Origin: Sclerurus mexicanus
Lineage: Eukaryota > Chordata > Aves > Passeriformes > Furnariidae
Reading direction: 5' to 3'
Assembly: GCA_013396755.1 (NCBI GenBank)
Contig: VWZF01006084.1
Span: forward strand, 631,469-695,468
Length of the DNA: 64,000 bases
Part shown: positions 46,101 to 61,100 of the stretch, one piece after another
Layout of the letters: the number at the start of each line of letters is the position of its first letter
Numbering within the stretch: position 1 is the first letter of the stretch
The notes under the pieces: generated by a model
Told to the model about the DNA's origin: nothing
The model's database searches: none
What the model saw: only the letters and a program-made list of their open reading frames with translations
Position numbers and translations under genes: made by a program

Positions 46101-49100
46101 AAGCAGTTACTAACTTACCGTAGAAATTAAAAAAAAATACAAAAGTAATTATAAATGAAACAAGTATTTGAACAAAGCCTGCAATTATAAACAGATTCTA
46201 GAAGCAGTGTCTTTTTTCTGGTCTTGGCACAAGGAGTAACTATTACACGTCCTTATTTCATAATGAAGATTAATTGGCAATTCAAGCACAAAGCAATTAC
46301 TACCAAAGCCAAGGCAGAAGTAAAACTTTCATCTATCATAATCAAATTCTCATGAGCAGTTTTGAAAAAAAATTACAGTATACACCAATTGGGCAATTAA
46401 AACCGTGACACTGAAAAGCAACAACAAAAATATAGCATTGTTTGAATAAAAGAAAACACCGGTTAAAGCCCGATTCAGGTAATTAATGAGAAAACACATC
46501 TCTATGTTAAAACTGTTAAAGCTTGCATAGGTACTTTGCACTTTTCTGTTCATGGAATGGAAATATGAAATAGTTTTGTTCTAAACAAACAGAAAGTATT
46601 ATTTCCTTGCTGTGTTAATGTCACTGAATATTTCACCTCAATAAAGAAAAGTAAGTACCAAACCAAGCAATTAATTAGCACAAAACCACCTTTATGTTAA
46701 TTAAATCAGTGGACATATTCCAGTATGTGAGGACTGGGACAGTAGACAGTTAAAATTCATTCCCATATAAAGATCTAACAGTCTGTGACCAATTCTCTAT
46801 CTAATAACAATCAATAATTAAAGAAAGGCTTTTATATTAAGGATTTTAACTTGTGTTTAGTAAATGGGATATAAGGGGCAATTAATGCATTTATGTTCAC
46901 AAGCTGATTTAGGGAATCTTCTTTATGTAGGGCACTTCTACACTGCTCTCATGTGGTACATAATCTTGATATAAATGAGAGAGAAATTTGAGCAGCATTA
47001 CAGAAAAATGCTTACTTGAGTTTTCTGCAGACATGTCCTAAGTTGTTCAATAAAGGCTCCCACTTATCAACTGTTACCTGCAAAATAATGCAACAATTCA
47101 ATACCTGCAGCTTCTCAGACTTTACCTAAATTTTGTCTACTTAAAAAACCCCCAAGCATACAAATGAATACAGCATTTTATTTACGGCAAAGAAAAATAT
47201 CAGGAACATTTTTAATTCTTTACAAAACACATATTTAAACACAAAACCTTTATTCAACAATCCATTTTTTCTATTTTTTCCACTCCCCAAAGCCAATGAA
47301 AGGTCAGTGATATTAAAACTTGGATGCAAATCAAACAAAACTTGTCTTCTACTTAAATAAAAAAAAATCATGTCATGTCTCAGGTAGGAGCACTGAAGAC
47401 TCCCCCAAATTAGGTATTTGTAAAATAATCATAAATACTGCAGGTCTTTTTGCTGTCTTCTCCATGGACTAACTTCATCTGCTGTAAATAAATTAGCTCA
47501 TTTATGAGGAACACAGAAGATAATCTGAGCCAACAAAATCCTTAAAATGCTTTTTACTGAAATTAAAAATAATTTGGGCTTTTGCATTATGAATTTGCGA
47601 TTTATAATAATATAACACTATCTTCTGCATCTCTAGTTATTTTAGGTGTTTCTCACTCTAATTCTACATGTTCGTGTGTTTACGGATTGCTGGGTTTTAT
47701 CACTTCTCAATAAAGAAGAAAAATGCCACATAGAAAAGAATTTATGCATAAACATAAATTTAAGTCTGGTCTACAAAACTTATGGCATTTCCATGAACAA
47801 CATTACAGCTTTAACTAAAGCAGAACAAGCCCTTTTATATATTTATGAGCACATAACTTAGTGTCTGTGCAGTTTGTTTTAGTAAACACATCCCTTATCC
47901 ACAGGAAGATTTTTGGTTTCTAGAAGCAATTTCCTTATCTTGATATGAGATGCTTTGCTAACACAGAAGCATGAGGTGGTGTCCTCATTAACTAAATTTA
48001 AGCTAAAAATTGAGAAAACCTATCTTAAAATTCACACGAAGCCTGCCACAAGGTGGTACTGCTTTCATTAAGGCATCTGGAGTTTCTCTAGTACAGTATG
48101 TTTCTTTAGAGAAGATGATGTCACACAAATAACCAGCACTGCCAATAGGTACACAGTTATTTGTGTGTTCCAGCATGAGCGATCAGGGTTGTAACGGTCG
48201 ACTTTTGATTCACAAAAGCACCTGAACTACACTTCACAACAAACCTTTTGCCAGTTAGCATTTTGGTTAATTTAAGGGAAGTTAGTTAAGCATCCCTGAG
48301 CCCATTGGTACTCAGTGTCTCTATCCAGTAGAAAGAAAACAAATTTGTACCTACAGGATTATGATCACACAAAAGCAGAAATCATTCAAGAAATGGCTAA
48401 TACGTAAGGTAGCAGAAAGCACCTTCGCATGTGTACCCAGTTCCACCCTCGGGTCAAGAGCCACTGTTCTGCTAAGACCCAAGACTGAGAATAAGATCTG
48501 GATTTCACTTCCCAGTCAATACTTATTTTTCTTTTACTTTCATACAGAAACATACTTTTTGTCTTTTCCTGTAGTACTGAAGATGATGTGTTATGATTCT
48601 CATTTAAAAACCCAACACACCCAATTACAAGTAGATGGTCCAAGTTTTAAAGTCAAATTTATATTGTATTGCTTTTTCTTAACATAAGCACAACATACAT
48701 TGTCACAAGATATTACAGAATCCTCTGGAGTTTTACAAATTTATAATCTTGTATGTTATTAGGAAAAATACCTCATTTCCAATAGCTTTGATTTTTTCCA
48801 GTGCATCAAGGAACCACTTTTCTGCAGTTTTCCAGCTAAGAATTGAGGGGGTGGGGAGAAAGAAAAGTAAATTAGTGAAGAGTTTTCATTAGCAGTATGA
48901 GAAAACTGTAGTACAAGGAAGAGTTCTTTGACATTATTTCATCATATGAGTGGAATTAGATGTAAAATACAGTAATTTACATCTGGCTATATTTTGCATT
49001 GTGGTCCTAAGAGCTAACAGGACAAAATTAAAAAAAAATCAGAATATTGACCAAACACTTCATGTATCTGTTAATTTTTTCTCCAGAGTATATTTGGAAC

Positions 49101-52100
49101 CTTCTAAGCTCACAAAATGTTTTGTTGTACAAAATTTCATAGCGTGTGTGCAGACAGATGCCTTTTCAGGCATGCAATTACACAATGACAGTCACACCGA
49201 AGATAATATTGATTTCTGCACGCTCCTCAAGCATTAAATTCTGTCTTTGTTCAATCATAAGCAAGAAGAACAATGTAGAAAGCAAGGGCTTAGGGTAAAC
49301 ACCACCTAAACTAGAGCCAAAAGTAGGTTGAAAATAGGTACTTTAGTACTTTTATTGGCACATTACACTTCAGAATAATTCATGCTTAAGATAGCATTTA
49401 ATGCTATTTTGCAAGCTTACTCTCCATTTTGAAATGCTACCACTCCAACTTCATGCATAACAAAAGGATCTTCAGGTGCAATGCTTAAAGCTTGGCTGAA
49501 AAACCGTTCAGCTAACTTGGAGTTGTTGGTCAAACCGTATTCCAGTCCAATATAGAGCATCGGCAAATGACACCTAAAAAACCATAAAACAAACTGCATG
49601 TTTTTGTGTGGTTACCAGGAATGGGGTCACAAACTATAACAAAATGCCAATTGTGTTTGCATACGTTTATGTACATCGAAGCAAAAGCTGATTTAAATGG
49701 ACTATTTATTAACCTATGGGGAAGTTTAAAAGATTTTACAGCCCTGTTAGTTATTGACAAGAATTTGAACTCCAATACATAATTATAACCTGCTCTGGAA
49801 CTACAGGTATTTTCTCAGTGCTTAAGTTAGTTCTGAGGTTTTTTCCCCCAAGTTTCCTTCATACATTTAATTTAAAAACAAAATATGGAAGAAACAATAA
49901 TTAAAGGGATTACATTTGCCAATAACCACAATCAAATACAGTAGTTTTATATGCAGCATGACATGGTTAGCCCATGACTCATTTTACAACCTTCCCCCAC
50001 AGCATGAAAGAGCTGTTCAAGATACTACTATATAGCAGTTGATGACCTTGTGTGATAACCATGATTCACAAATTTCAGAGAACTGTCAGGTAGAACATAT
50101 ATTACCTAAATATAAACCTTGACTTTAGAACTTACACAATCACAACAGTAATCACAAATAATGCAGCTACAGGCAGATTATTAAATTATTTGGGGGGTTT
50201 TCTCCCTTGTTCTCTAACAGATAATTGTTGCAGATGTATTGCTACTGTGTCATAAGTCAGTATTCTACACTATCAATGGATATAGATACTCCTGAATCTG
50301 ACATGTTACACATACCCTTTCATGAGCTGTGCTGCTGTGAAGTATGCAGCCATTGCTTGGTCATGTTCACTCTCAACTGCAAACGAATGTCCATATGCTA
50401 TCCATGCAGGTCCATAGGTTCGTTCAAGTGTGGTGGCTTTGCTAAAACACAAGCAAACACATCTGAAATTAAATTTCATCTGCTTCAGTTGACTGCTTTG
50501 ATAGCGAGGCTATGCCACACAGTTAGGTATCTGTTAAGAAATCACCTGTAATGACCAATGGTAAACAAAGTTAATTTTAAAAGTTCAAACTATTTAGCAC
50601 TTAGAAGTTTCACATATTTTCATGAATTCATTATTGCATTATTTCTACTACTGTTCATGGACAGGAGAATTATTTGATCCTGTTGAACATAACCAATGAT
50701 ATACCAGGTGAATTGAGCAAAATACAGAAAACATCATAATGTATTGCAAAATCCTAGCTATACATTTCAAAATAAGTATAGTCTAGAAAATCTAAGTTTC
50801 ACAATCAGGATATGAAAATAGCAAATAAACACACTTAGGCTGAACTGTGTTTTGCCATATAATTGTGCTAGACTTGAAGAAGAGGAGTATTTGTCAAATC
50901 ACAGGCGCATGTACCAGAGAAGTATACAAGATGTCACTCAAGTCTTGAGCTGAAAACTGCAACCTGAGCATCAAGACTGCACTCTGGAGTCTTTACAGAA
51001 AGATGGACTTGACAGCAGCATTAGAAAGCTGTGTAGATTATTTTCTGAGTCTGAAGGCAAGGGCATTTTTAACTAAACAGCTCATGACAAATGAGTCATT
51101 TCTTAAACACTTCTGACATAGAGATCCTACATGTTTCACAAGTAATCCATTTTTCTGCTTACTATCCTGAAACACTTCACTTTTTCCTAAAATTTAATCT
51201 AAATTTTCTTTGTCACAGTTAAACTCATTATTTCTCATCATAGTTCCTAGAAAACGTTTTGTTCTCTGTCTTCTGGGACAAAACTTCACATATTCAGACA
51301 TTTGCATCTTGCCACCCATGACAGCAACAAAAGATACTTGGGTACTCAACCGTGTCTTCGAGTTTCTTTTCTGAAAATCACTACGTAGCCCACACTTGTC
51401 CCTAGCCTTGCTAGCTGTACAGTATCATTCTTTTCCAAGAAATTTAAGCTTCTTGTTACTATTTCACTTTTACCACACTTTCTTTTTGCCAGAACTACTC
51501 TGAATTATGATGTTTGTTTGGTTTGTGAGGTTTTTTGTTTTTCTCTTCAGCACATCTATGGACCCTTTCTTCCTGGCTAAGGATGCTCATCGATTTAAAG
51601 ATGGTTTTTATTTCATCACCAAAACCACCTATGTCACTCGGGACAGCTTCTTAAAGAATTTCACAGTGATATTTCTCATGAATTTAAACAATAATAACCA
51701 GGCATTTAAAAAGTCTAAACTACGAACCCACCTTTACCTTTATTGTCTATAAAAATCTTAAGAAGAAAAATGAAAGTCTTACAGGTTGATTTATGCCTTC
51801 TCAGTTTAAGCTTACAGCACCAAAACAAATGCCCTACTTCACAGCAAAGTCCTGCTCTCCAGGGCTGATACTCACTACATACAGAGACACAAAGAAAAGA
51901 GCATTGACAAACCTTAGGAAGTCTATGGTTGCATGTGCACAGAAAAAACTAGACAGCCAAATGTCACAAGTTTCTATCTAATTCTTCCCTCTGAGATACA
52001 AAACCTGAGCCTGGGAGAACACCTGAGTATCCTTAAACTAAGAACTGAGGCCTGATTACCTAGCTGCAGTTAGCTTGGCAGGGACTAGACCTGCCCATAA

Positions 52101-55100
52101 CAGACAGGTGACTGCCAAAAGAGATACCACAGAAGTCTGCATAATTTTAAAAGTATCTAGAAGAATGAGATCTAAATTGCTATATCAGAAAAAAGGTGGC
52201 AACAAAAGGAATATGGTACTAGTAATCATTTTATTGAGTGTTCTGTTTATGAACTTAAAAACAGTCATGAATATTGAATATTTATTCAGCAAATGAGCAA
52301 CAGAAAAAAAATTACCTGAGATATCTTCTAGCGTGTTCGTTTTTGTGGCCAACCATGAGATAGTAGCATCCTACTGCAAACCATGACACCTACACATTAA
52401 AATCAAAATTGAGTAGTATTAGATATATCGCAGTCATTTTATTGAAACATCAAAAGAGAGGAACAGATAATAATTAAAGAAATTAAGAACATTTTCACTG
52501 AAATAGCAGTCAGCTCTTCAAATTATTTGATAATACAGACAAACTAGAACTGCTGGCATGTAACTCTCTAACTGGGGCTTGTTCAGCCTTACAAAGAGAG
52601 AACTAAGTGGAAAGCTTATTGCTGTCTTCATTTATCTAATGATAGGGAATAGAGAAGACAGAGCCAGACTCTTCTCAGGGGTGCAGTGGTAGGATGGGAA
52701 GCAATGGGTACAAGTTGTAACACAAGAACTTCACATCAAGTCAAGGAAAACTAATTTTCACTGTGAAGGTGATCAAACACTGCAAAAGGTTTCTCAGAGA
52801 CGTGGAGATTTTTATTACTGCAGCACTTGTTTTAAATTATTATTCAGAGTAAATAACTCGCACTGAATACCTTTCACAGGTACTTCATTTTTAAAAAAGA
52901 ACCTTGGTATAAGAAAATTTCAATGCACAGAAAATAAAAGGAGCAAGCCATTTTTACAAGCTTCATCCAGAAACAGATTTTGAATTCTATTTGTCGAACT
53001 ATTACATTCATACTTTTACGTGCTTTCATCTAAAATCTACCTGGCAATGAAGGCTTAGAACAACTTACAGGATTATTTGGGTACAAGTCCACCAGTTTGT
53101 GAGAAAGATAGAAAAGCTCTACATAGCAGGAAGAAACAAGAAAAGAATATTAAAACATGCTAAAACATTAAGATATTTCAAGTCTTTTAGCTTTACATAC
53201 AAAATATCCAGAACTTCCAAACTTATTAATCCACAAGTAAACAAAAATGTTTTGTTTAGTGGTAATGCTTCAAACTGACTCAAAATAGATTCAGTTTTGC
53301 AATTAACTAAAAAAACCCAGCCAAAACAACCCACAAGTCTTCACAGCACACACAGAAGCAGCTATACTTCCCACCCCTTAAGAATTCTGCAACAATTTAG
53401 GCCATGAACATACATTAAAATAAATGCCTGTAGTATTACACTTGAATGTACCTTGTCAAGGTAAAACACTATTGAACTTCCTACATCTAAAAGGTATAAC
53501 ATACTGGCTAGCTCCATTTCAAAGTAGAGTCCTGTGCATTAATATGCTGAAAATAGGACAAAAGCAAATAAATTATTATATTATTTAGAATAATTCTAAG
53601 TGCTTACTTTTCTAATAAAAATAATTCTACTTATTGGAATAACTTAATACAGATTTTCTAACAATTGCAGTAATCAGATACAGGGTAACAATTCTATAGC
53701 CTATGCAAGTTCAAAAGAAATAGCACTCTGGTATGTAAAATTTCTATTTCTTCAGAGCATAGTGCTCTTAAACTGATGAGATTGTCCTGGAGCACATTGC
53801 ATCAATTCTGAGCTCCAGAAAAATCAAATATTAAAACTGGCTTGCAAAATACCAACTTATTTACAAAACGCTTCTTGAGGCAGACTTAGAACCATCAGTT
53901 CTCGGGCCCAATTTTCAGACGTAGTTAACTGTCAAATAACTGAGAAGTACATTCACTAATCACCAAGAATTACTAGTACACCTAATGACCTATTTGCATA
54001 CATTTAATGCACCATCCTCTGTGAGCCTGCAAATCATATGAGCTCTATTTATTGTATTTTCCAACTGGCTTTGATTTGGATGTTTATATGCAATCTGAAA
54101 TAAGAAAAAAACACCTCAGCTGCAAATAAGCTATTATTGTCATTCCAACAAAGGTGTTGCCTGATTATTAACTTGTTGGAACTAAAGCGAGGCCTTCACG
54201 ACAACAAAGGCAAGGAGAGTCCAGATTTTTCTAACACAGAATAACCATGTCCATCTAAGCAAACACAACTGCTGAAGAATGCTTTCTGGTTTAAATTAAT
54301 ATAATCTGTTGTTGAGCAGAAAAAGTACAGCCAGATACTCTACAAAGATCACCTAGAAAGAGAAATCAAACCACAGGAATGAGGCAGTGTAGCTCACTAG
54401 CCTCCTGGCTACACAGTCCAGTGGTTAAGAGGTAGCAACACTCATGACCATGAATGAATAAGGACTCTTTGCACAACTACTTCCCCCTGAACCTGCTGCC
54501 AGCTCTGAAATTCCCTTCTTTTCCAGTTACTGTTTTCTTGAAACTGCAGGTAGGAGGAAAAATATATGTAATGTTTCAGATGGTACAAAAGGGAGTTTCC
54601 TGACATCTTTAATTCTTTATTAAAATTGAGGCTTTACAGTATCCTGTTGACGCATATTAAAATGTTGAGTTTCTTACCATTTGCTTTATTAAGCTCCACA
54701 AGTGTCCCTATATGTACAGGTAAACAATTTGCATGGAAAGGATCTTTTTCCATCACTCTGAAAAAGAAAAAAAAAAAATCAAAACAAAATTTGCAATGTA
54801 CATTTCAAAAAATTTAATGTATTATACAGAAGCTGCTTTTATAGCACGCAATGACACAGTTAATTACCACTTTAGGCAGTAGAAAACTATTAACAGCATA
54901 ATAAAGGCTCTCTTCAGACCGGAAAAACAACAATTAATTTCGCTTAACAAAAGAGGATAACAGAAAATTCTGTCAAGCTGAATATACTATTAGAAAATTA
55001 GAATACAATACACTTATTGGCAGGCCACTTCAATTTTAACCAGCTGACAGCAAGCAATAATATTTCTGTTCCTCTTTTCCATATATATTGACAGCAACTT

Positions 55101-58100
55101 TTAATTAATAGTCCTCAACTTCCTGAGCTTGGCACTAGGCAGTATCCCTTAGCAATCACATTTTGCTCAGCTGTAGAACTTCATTTCCTGTGGCATACAG
55201 AAACACAGCCCTGTGTTCAGATTTACCATAGCTCAGAAGCAAACCAAGGTGGTGTTCTGACCCACCTGACAACTGAGCAGCAGTGTATGCCCAGGCTATA
55301 CAGCAATTGATAAACAACAGTTGGCCCAGCAAAATTAGAAATAACATGCTAACTTTTAAAATTAATAGTATCTTTTTATTATTAATAATAACATCATAAC
55401 TTTTAATCAGCCAGGGAAATCATACTTCCTAACTAACTAACTGATTCAAACCTGTTCATTCTGAAGGCCAAACAAGAAGTAGGTAGAGAGCATACAACAC
55501 TGAAGGTACCAGAGAAAGGAAGAGGATGGATGAAGGAAAGTGCAGCACAGTGTTGATTAAGTGGAGTTTTGCTTTGCATACTTCTGCTATATATTATAAA
55601 AATAACGTGTTTTGCCAGACGCAAACTACATGTTTTAAATACCTGAAACATATATAACATATATACTGAAATACATATGAAATTGTTACGTATGTCAATC
55701 CACTGAACAACAATATTGTCTGTAAGTCCAGGCAAAATTATTACACTTCACCATATGAGAAAAAACCCTCAAAATTCCTTTGTATACTTACACTGAAGTA
55801 AGCTTGTAACACATTTTGAAATCACAGTTATAATAATGTCTTTCAGCTAAGGATACTACCACATCTAGGTTTTCCTGAAGACCATCTACTGATTCAGGAA
55901 TCAGTGTTTCACTGGGCTTATTATACTGAAAGACAAAAGAAACATCATGTGAAACAAAAACCAATCTAAAAATCAGATGGTGTAAGTATTCATACTTTTA
56001 GTGCTAAAATAATATTTAAGAAGCATTAAAGTCCTTAAAATCTTTATTTTTAAAATGAAAGTCCATAAAAGCAGGTTATTTGGTAAAATGCTTCTTTATA
56101 ATCTATTTAAAAGCTCATTGAGAACATGAAAGATGTTTGCCATGGTCAATATCTTAAACACAGGCCGTAGAAGTTAATACTGAGCAATATATATTTAGTT
56201 TTCAGTATTCTCACATTATCTTTGGAAAAAAATAGTCTGGAATGATGTTGCTATGTTATTAATGTTCTTTTTCCCCACCTAGAAGTTTCTCAAGAAATTA
56301 AGCTTAAAAAACATAAATCAGTATTTCAAGTTGTCACTACACCAGAAAACAAGGTTACAGAAAACTGTTATAACTACTCCATAGAGTGGTATCTACTGTA
56401 TGAAAAATTTTAAAATAGCTAAAATTACAAAGCCCTTATTTATTTCCAAGTTCAGAATAAATGGGATACAAGAAAATTTACACTCAAAGTCAAGACTTTC
56501 AATCAGTTCTCCAGCTGTCTAGTCAGTTTTTGGATTTACCTTTTTCAATTTATTCTCAAATAAAAAGTGAAGCAATTCCTGTTCTTCTTCTGTACATTGT
56601 CTACTAAGAGGTAGAGATTCAAGAAGTTCTTTTTCTATAAGAATTAAAAAAAATTCAACTCGTCATATTACAGAAGAAACAGCAAGACCCCCACATTTTA
56701 AGAACTTAAAGATGCAAAGAATTTTTTATGCCCATCCCAACTACAGGGAAGATAACAGCACAGATACACTGAAACAGCTAATATGATTAATTAAGGAAAT
56801 TAAGATTGAATTCTTTGTTTTTTCTTCCACACTTTTAAATAAAATTTAATAACGATAACACACCACTGTTTTCACGTACTCTGCATGTCAAATTTTATCA
56901 CTCAGAATGCTCTGTTAACCAATGCCTACTATAACTAAACAAACATCAGTAGGGTTTCATGGATTCAAAGCCCATGAAGTTGAGAACACAGGAAAAAACA
57001 TTGTTTAGGCTGGGCAAAGAGCACGGGAGCTTTGGGAGCTAACCAATAGGACAGCTGGGCTACTTTGTTTCTTTCAGCTCTTAGCACAGCAGGACTGAAA
57101 AATAAGAGTTCAATGCAAATTTGCGCAGATAGAAAGTTTCACTCATTTCATACATTTTCTATTATGTGAACTATTATTTTGAAGTCTGTTACTTGTTTTA
57201 TTGTTTTAATTTTTATCTAGGAAAATGCATATTGAGAAAGCAGGTTAATTTTACTTGTACTTGAGAAATACTTCTATCCAGACCTTCCTGTGCTGTCAGC
57301 ATATGGTGTGATGTTAAAAGATCAAATGCTTCAAAGCAGTAAACATCAAGCTTCAAGGCCTCTTTGTAGCTGTAAGTTGCCAGGGTTCTATTATCCAAAG
57401 CATCGTAGATCTTCCCTCGCAAAAGGCATATAGAGCTCTTGATCTGGTGGAAAAGCAGGACTGGAGGTCAAAGACTGAATCAGTGTTTGCAACTTGGTTT
57501 GGAACACTAATCAAATAGGCTCCCTGGAAAGTAAAACACATTTCATGCATGATAGAACCTGGTTTTCTAGTGCTGCCTTTACATAAAAAATTGTGTCTGC
57601 TGTCTCAAAAAATTTCAAAAGAATGCTCTGTCAGGTTATCTACTGCCAAACAAACACACGCTTGAAATAAGGAATAGGAGGACAGAGTTTAACTTTTCTG
57701 CTTCTGGCACCCAGCTCTCTGATACTGAGTTGTGAGCTAATTATACTAAATTTCCTACATACTTTACTTCACTGTCACTTCAAAAAGCAATACACTTCGT
57801 TGACCATTAAACTATATATTTAATGCAAGACAACAATGACCACAGTAGAAATGGAAAAGGCCAAATCAATGGATTCAACTCTCCTGAGCAGAAAAATATA
57901 TCCCTCCTTTCAATCCAAAACACAGATGTTCTAGAAATGAAAGCAGTGAAAGATTATTATTATAAGCAGAATTGTGCTAAAATGTCTAATAACTTCTTTC
58001 AAAATTCCCTAGGTGCGTATTCGGTTCAATCAGAAGGCCACAGAAGTGTCAGCCAAAGAGAAAGAGCACATTACCCATCTCTAGCACCAGACCCACAAAC

Positions 58101-61100
58101 CCAACTCTCTCAGGAGCCCCTGCACGAGAAACAGAGAAGCATCACCAACTAATAAACCTCAGGGAGGCTGATAAGGCAGTAACACTGTAACCAGCTCAGA
58201 TATGAGTCACTCAGCTCCGGTGCAAACTAGGGAGAAGTTCAATCTAGTATTTCTCTCCTTTGGCAAGTCAAACCCATTCTCTTATTAGTGAACTATGTTA
58301 TCGCAAGCATTTCTGAAGGTAAAGACTGACAAAGTCAATTTTTTTGCCTGGATTATTTTTCAGTCAAAAGAGTTTCCAGTAATTTACTTCAATAATTAGC
58401 CATCCAAACACCAGGGCTGAAGTACCATGAAACAGGGAGTAAGAATGAACAGCTAAAGCTGAGGACTTCTTCCTTTGCCTAAATATATCCATTAAATAGA
58501 TGCACCACAGTCACTCAACCTAAAATACTTCTTCTTTAAGACCATTATATCAGCATTTAAAATCAGTTCACATCAATGATTTAACCCACTTTGCTACTTC
58601 AGTTTTACAGGGAAAATACCACCTGTCCATCATCTTCAGTGTAGTTTCACCTAATAAATTTCCATTTGTCACTCTGAAACTAACGACTCTTCATAGACCC
58701 TTCAGCCTACATGTGGTACCAATCCTTTTTAGCTGTGTGCCTATGCAGGATTTTTTCACTGAGCTTCAAAAACTTCACCTTCACGTCACGTAATTTTCAC
58801 AAGTGTGATCCAAAAATGTTCCAAAAATGAGAACAACACTTCAGTGATTATGAAGTATTTAATTAGAAATAACTAGAGGAGAAGAAAACTTGCTTTGTTA
58901 TCTCAGAACCTGCAGCCCAATTGAAAGAAATATTAGCTGACATTATCAAGACTAAAATTGCAGCACAGAGATAAAAGACTAAAAAACAATGCTAGATCAT
59001 GAAGTTCCTCAAACTGTCTGCAAATAATTTATGGAAAGTTGTTGAAGAGCATCTTCATTTTTGCAAACCAAGTTACTTCCAGACAGACGAGTTAAAACAT
59101 GACTTGTGACTGAAAGGAGAATAACTCAGCATTTTTGAAAATTACGTTATCCAAAAAAGAAAGCTTAAATACAGTTTCAGATTCATACAGCTGTAAAATC
59201 ACTTTCTAACTTCACACATTTTTTTTCTCAGTTATAAAAATATCTGTTTAAATAATGTCACTTACAGAGGATTGTGACATCTCCCAGTCTGTGGCAGAAT
59301 CTTTCAACCCAGTTTCATCCTTCAAGTACTTTTCAAAAAGTCGTTTGTTGATTGGCTCCTCCATATCAAGAATATCCAGGGCCTGTTGATGCTCTTTTGC
59401 AGCATACTAACCAAATAGGTACATGTGAAAAACAAGGTTGGGTTTTGAAAAATCCATACATAAAGCACCAATAAACACAGCACTATGTTTCAAAGGCACA
59501 GATTATAACAACCAGTTATAATTTTATCAGCAAGTTCTTCATGCATGCATATTCTTATTTGTCACTTTATGATTGCAGTCAACCTTTTTACTGGTCACCT
59601 ATAATATGCAAAAAATTATTAAATGAGCACCTACAGAAAAATCTATTATTCAGCATTATGCAACTGGAGAAACAGATATGCTCCTAAAAATAGTTAATAC
59701 AGGTTTAATAAACTACCATCACCTTATTCTATAAGCTGCACATTATTCTAATTGAAATTTCTATATTTAATCGAGCAATTGATTCAGCTGTCTCTGTGAA
59801 AGCACTGCATTTCACTTTTTATGTATCACATTTTATACAGAAGTATAAAGCTGCTAACTACAGTTATACAACCATAAATCACATCTCCTCTGATCAGATT
59901 ACAACCAGCCAATTAAAAGTGTAAACACGAAGACATGAGACAAACACAGTTCACATTCTTCCCCCACAAAATACTAGAGGAGTATTTCCTGGAAAAAAGC
60001 TTCAGAGTAGTACCAGAATGGATACTACAGTAACCTTACTGAAAGTTCAAGAATGAAATCTTTACTGTCACAACATTTAAGCCTGTTATTCCAATGAACA
60101 TAAACATCTACACTGCCTGTCAGGTAATCTTCCCAAGATGTGTCTTTTATTTAGCTTGGTTTGTTTCCAGTAGTGGTTACAATGTGTACTCACATGACAT
60201 CTAGCTGCAAGGTAGCGACAGGCTTCATATAACTGGAAGAGAAATTTCATACATAACAGTTACAAAGAGAGAGCATGTTTGCTTACACCGCTAGATTCCA
60301 TTTTTCTCTCTTCTTTTTCACTTCTATGGCTTCTTCATCCATTTCCCCACCAAAAAAAAAGTCTTTCCGGACCAACGTGACTAAATCTGTAACATTTTCT
60401 CAACAACTAAACTGTCAAAGGCCACTTGTTTCACTCTTGCCTTCACCACTCATTATCAGAGTGGAAGGACAATTGAAACAACTACATGTGAAGTTGCACT
60501 CCACCTCCCCATACCTGCTGCAGTTACATCCTTGGACCCCTTCTCTTTTCTGTGACCCTATCTGGGCACAACACTTTCAATCTGACCGACAACACAGGGC
60601 CCTATAAACTACATCATGCAGGCTTTTTCATTACTTTTCCCACAAACATTACCCTCTGCTGGTGAAGTCCCTGTGGTTAGCAGCGGAGGTTTAGAAGAGA
60701 GCTAACCATCTTTGGCTAAAATGACTTACCTTATCCAACTTGCGTGATCGAAGGGCATGTGCTGCCCTGTGATACTGAGCTGTTAGGTAAAGACATTGGG
60801 CCAACCAGTAGATATCTTGTGGTTCCTCTAAAATAAAAGAACAAATTAAAACCCATTAATTTACAATGTGTCTTTAAATACTTTCACACAGAATATTCAC
60901 TTTTGCTTCACTAGAGAAGTTTTTTTCCCCTGTTCTGGCATCCTAATGAGTAATAAAGTTCTATTTTTATATATAAATACGTATAAATCTATCTATCATT
61001 GACAGATTCAAATGAAAATAAATAGATTTTGGCTCTGAAGACATCAGATAGTGCACTAGACAGTGAATACAAAGAATGTCATCCTAGAGGTGTGACACGA

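Noticed and set aside
57823..58152. 109-codon plus-strand frame inside CDC16 intron 5
   Set aside because: Antisense to the gene, composition like random AT-rich sequence, no motif.
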